Below are positions 1 to 4,724 of a DNA stretch of 9,741 nucleotides, piece by piece. The DNA lies in contig CAVJKX010000043.1 in the NCBI GenBank assembly GCA_963650165.1, positions 1-9,741 on the forward strand, in the 5' to 3' direction. Position numbers and translations under genes: made by a program. Below the pieces are notes generated by a model. It made no database searches and had not been told where the DNA came from. It was given only the letters and a program-made list of their open reading frames with translations. The stretch is from F23-B02 sp963650165. GTDB lineage: Bacteria > Bacillota > Clostridia > Oscillospirales > Oscillospiraceae. Position 1 is the first letter of the stretch. Each line of letters opens with the position of its first letter.

Positions 1-52
1 TCATCCGTCGGCTGTCGCCGACACCTTCCCCTCAGGCTCCGCAAGGGGAAGG
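1..52 (-). repeat. Short GC-rich repeat R2, copy 1
   Basis: On the minus strand this reads CCTTCCCCTTGCGGAGCCTG, then AGGGGAAGGTG and a GGATGA end. It matches 6300-6358 and 4162-4205 apart from the spacer between the GGGGAAGG arm and GGATGA, which here is a small hairpin (GTCGGCGACAGCCGAC). The arms CCTTCCCCT/AGGGGAAGG form a stem. Repeats of this look are common between genes in gut Clostridia; that is recollection, not a search. The copy begins at the window edge and may continue upstream. No coding function is seen. Confidence 0.7.
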
Positions 53-135
53 CAGGGCGCAGAAGCGGAGCTTCTGCGAATGAAGAATGAATATTGAATA
101 ATGAATAATTATGGTGTGCAGCTTTGCTGCACGGA

Positions 136-332
136 TTTTTAGAGGCGCTGCCGCATTGTGCCGATACGCTGTTTGCGTCAGCCCGACCGGAAGCTGCGCA
201 GGAAACCGATACGGCGGGCTGCAAAAGCTTGCGCCTCACTCGCGGGACGCGAAACGCTGTAGTTTCCTCCATTGTTTCGATACCGGGCACCAGCAGGCTC
301 CGTATAGGTACAGCCTCAATTCGCCTCTAAAA
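136..332 (-). repeat. Long palindromic element, full copy A
   Basis: This is a full-length copy (about 197 bp) of the dominant repeat. The left border is TTTTTAGAGGCGCTG at 136 and the right border CGCCTCTAAAA at 322-332, giving terminal inverted repeats. It is the reverse complement of copy B (6029-6220), sharing words such as GGAAGCTGCGCAGGAAACC and CGATACCGGGCACC. Homology to the copy B neighbourhood continues outward through 1-135, including the AT-rich stretch at about 83-112 and the GCAGAAGCGGAGCTTCTGC hairpin at about 60-78. No transposase is encoded, so it would be non-autonomous if mobile. Nothing else is seen in 1-387. Confidence 0.8.
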
Positions 333-387
333 GAACCGGGCGCCCGCAACATCTGTATCCTTGATTGCCTCCGTATGCCAAACGCTG

Positions 388-720
388 TTAAAAATATTTT
401 CTGAGCGCCGCCTTTGAGACCCTGATCAGCTCGCGTATTGTACACAGTTCTTTTGAAGAACAGTCGCTGAGCATAGCCATCATATCATTTAAATCAGAAC
501 TTCTCGATGTCGGCTTTTCTTCAAAAAGTAGCTCGTCTGTATTAACCTCGAGTTCCTCCGCAAGAGATACAAGCACAGGCAGACTTAATTTTGTGTTTCC
601 TGTCTCAATGTGACTCATATGTGTCGCCGATATGCCGACTTTTTCTGCCAGTTCCTCCTGCGATAGTCCAATTGCTTTTCTGTTCTTCCTTATTCTTTGT
701 CCGATCTCATAATAATTCAT
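388..720 (-). CDS. XRE/Cro-C1 family helix-turn-helix transcriptional regulator
   Basis: A 110-residue DNA-binding protein, probably a repressor and probably autoregulatory. Residues 4-62 form a typical HTH_3/XRE domain: IGQRIRKNRKAIGLSQEELA, then EKVGIS, the recognition stretch THMSHIETGNTKLSLPVL, and LAEEL. Residues 63-75 are a linker. Residues 76-107 are a predicted helical tail (LNDMMAMLSDCSSKELCTI) of the kind that follows XRE domains in many Firmicutes regulators, and it may mediate dimerisation. The ATG at 720 is chosen because the domain begins at once. The ribosome site is weak (GGTGA, about 725-729), which suggests low expression. It diverges from the lipoprotein cassette at 859, and an imperfect 36-bp palindrome lies just upstream, so that cassette and its own promoter are the likely targets. 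The effector is unknown. The XRE call is secure; the regulatory role is inferred. Confidence 0.93.
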   Translation of the reverse strand: MNYYEIGQRIRKNRKAIGLSQEELAEKVGISATHMSHIETGNTKLSLPVLVSLAEELEVNTDELLFEEKPTSRSSDLNDMMAMLSDCSSKELCTIRELIRVSKAALRKYF

Positions 721-731
721 TTATATTCACC

Positions 732-767
732 GCTCATATAGTTTAATTGTACTTGAATTATATGAGC
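732..767. promoter_or_regulatory. Imperfect palindrome, candidate operator for the XRE regulator
   Basis: Perfect 9-bp arms GCTCATATA (732-740) and TATATGAGC (759-767) enclose an 18-bp centre that continues the symmetry with mismatches. It lies 12 bp upstream of the XRE start. Its centre contains, on the minus strand, a TACAAT hexamer (746-751) usable as a -10 element for the regulator gene. Binding there would block the regulator's own transcription and could affect the divergent promoter about 60 bp away. The symmetry is directly visible; the operator role is inferred. Confidence 0.5.
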
Positions 768-824
768 GTCTGTGTTATTATTTAATAAACTGTATAGGCT
801 ATTATATGCCCATGTAGTTATAGT

Positions 825-830
825 TATAAT
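825..830 (+). promoter_or_regulatory. Putative -10 element of the lipoprotein cassette
   Basis: A perfect TATAAT lies 28 bp upstream of the lipoprotein start, ahead of a strong ribosome site (GGAAGGAG, 844-851). No good -35 hexamer stands 16-18 bp upstream (TTATAT at 802-807 is the closest), so the promoter may need an activator or may be weak. This is inferred from spacing only. Confidence 0.4.
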
Positions 831-858
831 GAAAGGTTGAAATGGAAGGAGAAATAAC

Positions 859-1227
859 ATGAGGAAATATGCATCCATTATACTCGCACTGGCTATGGTG
901 CTGTCGCTGTGCGGATGCTCGCAGCACAAGGTTGAAACAAAGCAGGCATCGGAAAGCGGCGGTAATAGCAGTAGTAGCAGTACCAGCAGTAGCAGCAGTA
1001 GCTATTCAGCTCCCAAATCAGGGCAATCTGTAAGTGACTACATAAAGGAACAGGACTCTGACCTCTACGACACCATCACAGACCGTTATGATTCTGTAAC
1101 CAAAAGCAATTCCGACGATTATGATTATGACAAAGGCTTCGGCTATACTGCACCCAAGCCCGGTCAGTCATTCAGCGACTATGTGAAAGAACAGGATCCC
1201 GATCTTTACAACAGTCTGTTTGATTAA
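859..1227 (+). CDS. Small secreted lipoprotein with duplicated APKxGQSxSDYxKEQDxDLY motif
   Basis: A 122-residue predicted lipoprotein. Residues 1-20 are a lipoprotein signal peptide: MRKY, a hydrophobic core and a lipobox LCGC, with lipidation expected at Cys20. Residues 36-48 are a serine-rich linker encoded by AGC/AGT triplets. Two copies of a roughly 20-residue motif follow, APKSGQSVSDYIKEQDSDLY (51-70) and APKPGQSFSDYVKEQDPDLY (98-117), separated by an acidic Asp/Tyr-rich spacer (DDYDYDK). Each motif is followed by an Asp-ending segment (DTITD, NSLFD). The start is supported by GGAAGGAG 7 bp upstream. It is the first gene of a three-gene run with 1246-1332 and 1329-1760. The protein should be anchored outside the membrane, where the motifs could bind a partner. 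I do not recognise a named family; surface location is well supported, function is not. Confidence 0.9.
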   Translation: MRKYASIILALAMVLSLCGCSQHKVETKQASESGGNSSSSSTSSSSSSYSAPKSGQSVSDYIKEQDSDLYDTITDRYDSVTKSNSDDYDYDKGFGYTAPKPGQSFSDYVKEQDPDLYNSLFD

Positions 1228-1245
1228 TTAAAGGAGGGCAAATTT

Positions 1246-1332
1246 ATGTCGAATAACAACAACGGCGGGATGGGCTTCTGGGGTGTCGTCCTTGCCATCA
1301 TTGTTGCAGTACTCATCATGTGCGTACTATGA
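1246..1332 (+). CDS. 28-residue single-span membrane peptide
   Basis: A very short ORF with a near-ideal ribosome site (AAAGGAGGG at 1230-1238, ATG at 1246). The peptide starts MSNNNNGGMGFWG and continues as one hydrophobic segment (VVLAIIVAVLIMCVL), predicting an Asn/Gly-rich soluble N-terminus and one membrane helix reaching the C-terminus. Its TGA overlaps the next ATG (ATGA at 1329-1332), so translation of the membrane protein downstream is probably coupled to it. The 18-bp gap from the lipoprotein stop suggests one transcript. It could be a small subunit or stabiliser of the downstream protein, a small toxin-like peptide, or a translational leader. No family is recognised; confidence that it is translated rests on the ribosome site and overlap. 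Confidence 0.7.
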   Translation: MSNNNNGGMGFWGVVLAIIVAVLIMCVL

Positions 1333-1760
1333 TGCACACGAATACCGAAAATGACTACAATTATATTATAATTATTCTTGTTTCAACAGCATATTGTATC
1401 AACCGTTTTCTGCTGAAAGAAGTTATCCGGCTGCCATTGATATCTTACATATTAAAATGCTATTTTAACGATTGGCTGGCGGGTATCGGCATAATCGCTT
1501 ACTTAAATCTGCTCTGCGGTGTGAGCTCGTGGCAATGCAGAAAGGTTGCCGATATTTCATCTGCGGCCTTCATATGCCTGATATGCGGCTTGCTCTGGGA
1601 ATATGCGCTTCCTGAGCTTATCCAGTGCGGAACAAGCGACTTTTGGGACATTGCCGCTTATATAATCGGCGGAATTTCATATGTGCTTATATTTCACACA
1701 TATACCAAGCACTATTATAGAAACAACTGCTGTAAAGCAATAAACAATGAACGGAAGTAA
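1329..1760 (+). CDS. Small polytopic membrane protein, possibly VanZ-like
   Basis: A 143-residue membrane protein with about four hydrophobic segments (roughly residues 12-28, 48-64, 78-95 and 106-123) and a basic, Cys-containing tail. The motif GLLWEYALP, then TSDFWDIAAYIIGG around residues 87-116 recalls the E...D..D...G pattern of VanZ-like and related small integral membrane proteins. That likeness is weak and no activity is claimed. I choose the ATG at 1329, which forms a 4-nt ATGA overlap with the preceding peptide. A second ATG is at 1332, and a GTG at 1320 is possible. No ribosome site stands before any of them, which fits translational coupling. The last codons lie inside the following terminator stem. 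With its neighbours it may form a small envelope-associated module. Confidence 0.75.
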   Translation: MMHTNTENDYNYIIIILVSTAYCINRFLLKEVIRLPLISYILKCYFNDWLAGIGIIAYLNLLCGVSSWQCRKVADISSAAFICLICGLLWEYALPELIQCGTSDFWDIAAYIIGGISYVLIFHTYTKHYYRNNCCKAINNERK

Positions 1761-1785
1761 ACAACTTCCGTTCATTGTTCGTTTT
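1743..1785. terminator. Strong 16-bp terminator hairpin, probably bidirectional
   Basis: A perfect stem AACAATGAACGGAAGT (1743-1758) pairs with ACTTCCGTTCATTGTT (1764-1779) around a 5-nt loop, followed by CGTTTT. It ends the cassette transcript. On the other strand the stem is followed by TTATTGC, and the DUF951 gene converges on it with its stop at 1784, so it may also end the rarA-DUF951 transcript. The upstream stop codon (1758-1760) starts at the last base of the left arm and ends in the loop. Confidence 0.85.
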
Positions 1786-1984
1786 ATGAGAAATAATTTG
1801 CATCGTGCACAACTTCCCTTACGTTCTTTTCGAACTTGCTGCGCGGGCCCATGACCTCGCGGCCGCAGCCGAGGCAGCGGAGCTTGAAGTCCGCGCCTAT
1901 GCGCAGCACCTGCCAGCGCTTTTCGCCGCAGGGGTGCGCTTTTTTCATTGTCAGCACGTCGCCGACCCGTATGTCCATCGGCAT
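1784..1984 (-). CDS. DUF951 family protein
   Basis: A 66-residue protein matching the DUF951 pattern of Firmicutes: MPMDIRVGDVLTMKKAHPCG, then W-V-R-GADFKLRCLGCGREVM, then PRSKFEKNV. The single early Cys and the CLGCG pair suggest a zinc-binding ribbon, and the VGD-V-MKK-HPCG block is the family hallmark. The fold resembles an SH3-like barrel; its biochemical role is not established. I start at the ATG at 1984 rather than the in-frame GTG at 1993, because GAGGTG (about 1991-1996) sits at correct spacing for the ATG and overlaps the GTG itself. That site also overlaps the rarA stop (1995-1997), so the two genes are tightly coupled in one operon. Confidence 0.9.
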   Translation of the reverse strand: MPMDIRVGDVLTMKKAHPCGEKRWQVLRIGADFKLRCLGCGREVMGPRSKFEKNVREVVHDANYFS

Positions 1985-1994
1985 TATCTGCACC

Positions 1995-3254
1995 TCACTT
2001 TTTTATCTCGTCCCAGTATTTTTTCGCGGTCTGCTCAAGCTTATTGTCGCCGAACTCGTAGTAGCGCGCGCCCCTGAGCGCATCCGGCAGGTACTGCTGG
2101 CGCACCCAGTGTCCTGGGTAACTGTGCGGGTATTTATAGCCCTGCTCGCGCTCGAAGCCCGTACCGTCGGCGTGGACGTTCTGAAGCTCGCGCGGCGGCG
2201 GACCGCTTTTCCCGGCGCGCACGTCGGCTATCGCGGCGTCGATGGCCATGAGGCCGCTGTTTGATTTCGGCGCGGTCGCAAGGAAGATCGCGGCCTCCGC
2301 CAGCGGCAGGCGCGCCTCCGGCAGACCGAGCTGCAGTGCCGAGTCCACGCAGGCCTTGACTATGGGCACCGCCTGCGGATACGCAAGGCCGATATCCTCG
2401 CTGGCCGAGCACAGCAGCCTGCGGCATGCGCCGGTGAGGTCACCGGCCTCCAGAAGCCGCGCAAGATAGTGCACCGCTGCGTCCGGATCGGAGCCGCGCA
2501 GCGACTTCATCAGCGCCGACAGCGCGTCAAAATGCTCGTCGCCGTCGCGGTCATAGCGCATCGCGCTGCGCTGGGTGGCGGTCTCGGCGTCGGCAAGGCT
2601 TATCCTCACTCTGCCGTCGCGGTGCTCACCGGCGGAAAACAGGAGCTCCACGGCATTCAGGGCCTTGCGCACGTCGCCGCCGCAGGAGCGGCTTATCCGC
2701 TGCACCACGCCCGGCTCGAGCTCCGGCGCTTCGCCCTCGCGCTCGGCGAGAATATTGAACGCGCGCAGGACGGCGGGCTCGGCCTCCTCGGGCGTGACGG
2801 GCTTGAATTCGAACACGGTCGAGCGGCTCAAAATTGCGCCGAACACACAGAAATACGGGTTTTCGGTCGTCGAGGCGATGAGCGTGATGCGCCCGTCCTC
2901 GATAAACTCCAGCAGCGACTGCTGCTGCTTTTTGTTAAAATACTGGATCTCGTCGAGGTACAGCAGCACGCCGCCGGGGGTCAGCAGCGTGTCGAGCTCG
3001 GCGATAATCTCCTTGATATCGGAAAGCCCCGCGGTCGTCGCGTTCAGCTTGCGCAGGGTGCGGTTCGTTTTTTCGGCGATTATACGCGCAACGGTGGTCT
3101 TGCCCGTGCCCGACGGGCCGTAAAATATCATGTTCGGAACGCTGCCGCTTTCGACGATGCGCCGCAGCAGGCCGCGCTGACCGAGTATATGCTTCTGGCC
3201 GACCACGTCGTCGAGACTGTGCGGCCTTATTTCGTCTGCAAGAGGCTTGTACAT
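1995..3254 (-). CDS. rarA: Replication-associated recombination protein A (RarA/MgsA AAA+ ATPase)
   Basis: A 419-residue cytoplasmic AAA+ ATPase of the RarA/MgsA/WRNIP1 family, which acts at stalled replication forks, binds single-strand-binding protein and opens duplex ends. Walker A is GPSGTGKT (46-53), Walker B is YLDEIQYFNK (99-108), the sensor-1 region is IASTTENP (126-133), the arginine finger is in LSRS (142-145) and sensor 2 is CGGDVRKALN (191-200). The C-terminal half has the family blocks YDRDGDEHFDALSALMKSLR, GSDPDAAVHYLARLLEAGD, SEDIGLAYPQA and YPHSYPGHWVRQQYLPD. Length is normal. The start at 3254 has GGAGG 8 bp upstream and matches the family N-terminus (PLADEIRP). The open frame runs further upstream but is antisense to nth and has no family similarity. 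It is divergent from nth and cotranscribed with DUF951. Confidence 0.96.
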   Translation of the reverse strand: MYKPLADEIRPHSLDDVVGQKHILGQRGLLRRIVESGSVPNMIFYGPSGTGKTTVARIIAEKTNRTLRKLNATTAGLSDIKEIIAELDTLLTPGGVLLYLDEIQYFNKKQQQSLLEFIEDGRITLIASTTENPYFCVFGAILSRSTVFEFKPVTPEEAEPAVLRAFNILAEREGEAPELEPGVVQRISRSCGGDVRKALNAVELLFSAGEHRDGRVRISLADAETATQRSAMRYDRDGDEHFDALSALMKSLRGSDPDAAVHYLARLLEAGDLTGACRRLLCSASEDIGLAYPQAVPIVKACVDSALQLGLPEARLPLAEAAIFLATAPKSNSGLMAIDAAIADVRAGKSGPPPRELQNVHADGTGFEREQGYKYPHSYPGHWVRQQYLPDALRGARYYEFGDNKLEQTAKKYWDEIKK

Positions 3255-3290
3255 GCTTTTTCCTCCGGAAAATATTGAGATCGGCCGCAT

Positions 3291-3320
3291 TTGCTGTGGC
3301 GCGGCGGCCGAGGATATGTT
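3291..3320 (+). promoter_or_regulatory. Candidate promoter of nth
   Basis: TTGCTG (3291-3296), an 18-bp spacer and TATGTT (3315-3320) could be the -35 and -10 elements for nth, in the 90-bp gap shared with rarA. The match is moderate and based on spacing alone. No clear rarA promoter was found on the other strand. Confidence 0.3.
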
Positions 3321-3344
3321 AAAATGACGCAGAGAGGTGATCTT

Positions 3345-4004
3345 ATGCGCACAAAGCAGCAGGTTTCGGAGATAGTGCGGCTTCTCGAGGAGGCCTACCC
3401 GCTTGCCGACTGCACGCTCGACTATAAAAAGGACTACGAGCTGCTGATCTCGGTGCGGCTCGCCGCGCAGTGCACGGATGCACGCGTGAACGAGGTGACG
3501 CCCGCACTGTTCGGGCGCTTCCCGACGCTCGAGAGCTTCGCCGCGGCCGACGTGAGCGAGGTCGAAAGGTACATTCACTCCTGCGGCTTCTACCGCGCCA
3601 AGGCACGCGACATCGTCGCCGCCGCGCAGATGCTGCTGCGCGATTTCGGCGGAAAGGTGCCGGGGAATATGAATGATCTGCTCAGGCTGCCCGGCGTCGG
3701 GCGCAAGACCGCGAACCTCATCCTCGGCGATATCTTCAAGGTGCCCGGCTCGACGGTCGTGGACACGCACTGCATCCGCATTTCAAACCGCCTCGGCCTT
3801 GTTGACGGGCTCAGGGAGCCCGAAAAGATCGAGCGCGAGCTGCGCAAATGCCTTCCGCCGGAGAAAAGCTCCGACTTCTGCCACCGCATCGTGCTGCACG
3901 GCCGCGCCGTCTGCACCGCGCGAAAGCCCCGCTGCGAGGCTTGCACCCTGCGCACGGTCTGCCAATTCGCCGAATCGCAGGCATCGCAGGCATCGCAGAC
4001 TTAA
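3345..4004 (+). CDS. nth: Endonuclease III (DNA glycosylase/AP lyase)
   Basis: A 219-residue base-excision-repair enzyme that removes oxidised pyrimidines and cleaves at abasic sites by beta-elimination. The helix-hairpin-helix is LLRLPGVGRKTANLILG (112-128) with the Schiff-base lysine Lys121, and the catalytic aspartate is Asp140 in VVDTHC. The [4Fe-4S] ligands Cys190, Cys197, Cys200 and Cys206 keep the C-X6-C-X2-C-X5-C spacing (CTARKPRCEACTLRTVC). The substrate-pocket block LISVRLAAQCTD aligns with LISVLLSAQATD of the E. coli enzyme. Length is close to the usual 211 residues. The start at 3345 is chosen for AGAGGTG 6-8 bp upstream; the longer frame from 3291 adds 18 unrelated residues. The extreme C-terminus is a 9-bp tandem repeat giving an ASQASQASQT-like tail. 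No hairpin terminator follows before the repeat cluster at 4039. Confidence 0.96.
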   Translation: MRTKQQVSEIVRLLEEAYPLADCTLDYKKDYELLISVRLAAQCTDARVNEVTPALFGRFPTLESFAAADVSEVERYIHSCGFYRAKARDIVAAAQMLLRDFGGKVPGNMNDLLRLPGVGRKTANLILGDIFKVPGSTVVDTHCIRISNRLGLVDGLREPEKIERELRKCLPPEKSSDFCHRIVLHGRAVCTARKPRCEACTLRTVCQFAESQASQASQT

Positions 4005-4038
4005 AATAATTATATCTTAGCCCCTCCCCCATTTCAAG

Positions 4039-4161
4039 TTTTTTCAGAGGCGAATTGACGCACCTGCCTATACGCATATTGCCGGCGCCCGGTATCGAGA
4101 CACTGGAGGAAACTACAGCGTCTCGCATCCCGCGAGCGCGCAGTAATGTTGCGCACCCCGG
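4039..4161 (+). repeat. Palindromic element, partial copy C (left half)
   Basis: It begins TTTTTTCAGAGGCGAATTGA at 4039 and follows the left arm (ATACGCATATTGCCGG, CGCCCGGTATCGAGAC, TGGAGGAAACTACAGCG) to CGCGCAGTAATGTTGCGCAC at about 4155. There it runs into repeat R2 instead of the right arm. Copy F (6560-6673) breaks at the same word (GTGCGCAGTAATGG), so this fused form is itself a recurring unit. After R2 both continue with TCAAATCCTTTGCCG.CAGGCAAAC (here 4208-4232). Confidence 0.75.
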
Positions 4162-4205
4162 CCTTCCCCTTGCGGAGCTTGAGGGGAAGGTGACGGATGA
4201 GGTGT
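4162..4205 (+). repeat. Short GC-rich repeat R2, copy 2
   Basis: CCTTCCCCTTGCGGAGCTTG followed by AGGGGAAGGTGACGGATGAG and GTGT; same unit as 1-52 (opposite strand) and 6300-6358. The arms form a short hairpin. The long spacer of the 6300 copy (GGTCGCGCAAGCGAGCC) is shortened here to GAC. Confidence 0.7.
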
Positions 4206-4249
4206 TATCAAATCCTTTGCCGTCAGGCAAACACAAATTTTCAGTGACG

Positions 4250-4446
4250 TTTTTTCAGTGGCGCATTAAGGCACCTACGGATACGCATATTGCCGGTGCC
4301 CGATATCGAAACTGCGGAGGAAATAAGAAAACTGCCGCGTAACGCGAGTGCGGAAAAAGACCCGTTTGTGGTGGTTTTCTGCGCGGCTTCCGGTCGGGAC
4401 ACCGCGAAAACCGTATCGGTACGATGCCGCAGCGCCTCTGAAAAAA
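4250..4446 (+). repeat. Palindromic element, full copy D
   Basis: A full-length 197-bp copy: TTTTTTCAGTGGCGCATTAA at the left end and CGCAGCGCCTCTGAAAAAA at the right. Left arm: GGATACGCATATTGCCGGTG, CCCGATATCG, GGAGGAAATAAG. Right arm: GGTTTTCTGCGCGGCTTCCG, GTCGGGACACCGC, CCGTATCGGTACGATGC. The centre contains CTGCCGCGTAACGCGAGTGC, a smaller hairpin. It is joined directly to a truncated R2 at 4447. Confidence 0.8.
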
Positions 4447-4478
4447 GGTGGGTCGCGTAAGCGAGCCGGATGAGGTGT
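4447..4478 (+). repeat. Short GC-rich repeat R2, truncated copy 3
   Basis: GGTGGGTCGCGTAAGCGAGC, then CGGATGAGGTGT matches the distal half of the 6300-6358 copy (GGTGGGTCGCGCAAGCGAGC). The CCTTCCCC...GGGGAAGG hairpin half is missing: element D ends exactly where it would stand. This looks like an insertion into, or a recombination with, an R2 unit. 4479-4520 shows nothing recognisable. Confidence 0.6.
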
Positions 4479-4520
4479 AAACTCATCAAACCTGCCATGC
4501 ACCTGTATCGCAGCTTGCAG

Positions 4521-4579
4521 ACACCTCTTCAGTCACCTTCGGTGACAGCTTCCCCTCGAAGGGGAATCCAAGGGTGCAG
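4521..4579 (+). repeat. Short repeat R3, copy 1
   Basis: ACACCTCTTCAGTCACCTTC followed by GGTGACAGCTTCCCCTCGAA and GGGGAATCCAAGGGTGCAG. It recurs at 6502-6559 with two or three differences. It contains two small palindromes (TCACCTTCGGTGA and TTCCCCTCGAAGGGGAA). It has the same hairpin style as R2 and the same junction partner (the palindromic element), but a different sequence. Confidence 0.7.
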
Positions 4580-4599
4580 ACGAAATTTATGCGAAAATC

Positions 4600-4703
4600 A
4601 GCACAATCTCACGGGATGCGAAACGTATTTATTTCCTCCGTTGTTTCCGGTCGGGATGACGCAATAGCTGTATCGGTACAATGCAGCAGCGCCTCTGAAA
4701 AAA
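4600..4703 (+). repeat. Palindromic element, partial and chimeric copy E
   Basis: It ends GCAGCAGCGCCTCTGAAAAAA at 4683-4703 like the right ends of copies A, B and D. Its inner part (GCGAAACG, TTATTTCCTCCGTTGTTTCC) matches the left arm read in reverse, so it joins pieces of both arms. The A-run end lies about 13 bp upstream of the purine-rich ribosome site of the ykvI gene. The start of homology is approximate. Confidence 0.6.
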
Positions 4704-4724
4704 TCTCCAAAAAAAAGAAAGGCG

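Noticed and set aside
111..404. Overlapping short ORFs in repeat copy A (and similar ones in copies B, C, D and F)
   Set aside because: The same reading frames recur in every repeat copy with stops and shifts, and none has a ribosome site. They are by-products of the repeat.
2469..3278. Plus-strand ORF of 269 codons over rarA
   Set aside because: It is entirely antisense to a conserved AAA+ gene, lacks a ribosome site and resembles no family.
3255..3770. Upstream extension of the rarA frame
   Set aside because: It lies antisense to nth, has no similarity to the RarA family, and the ATG at 3254 has a GGAGG site and the expected N-terminus.
4021..4724. Possible CRISPR array or tandem repeats
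   Set aside because: Repeated words are dispersed, inverted and of unequal spacing, with no regular spacers and no cas genes.
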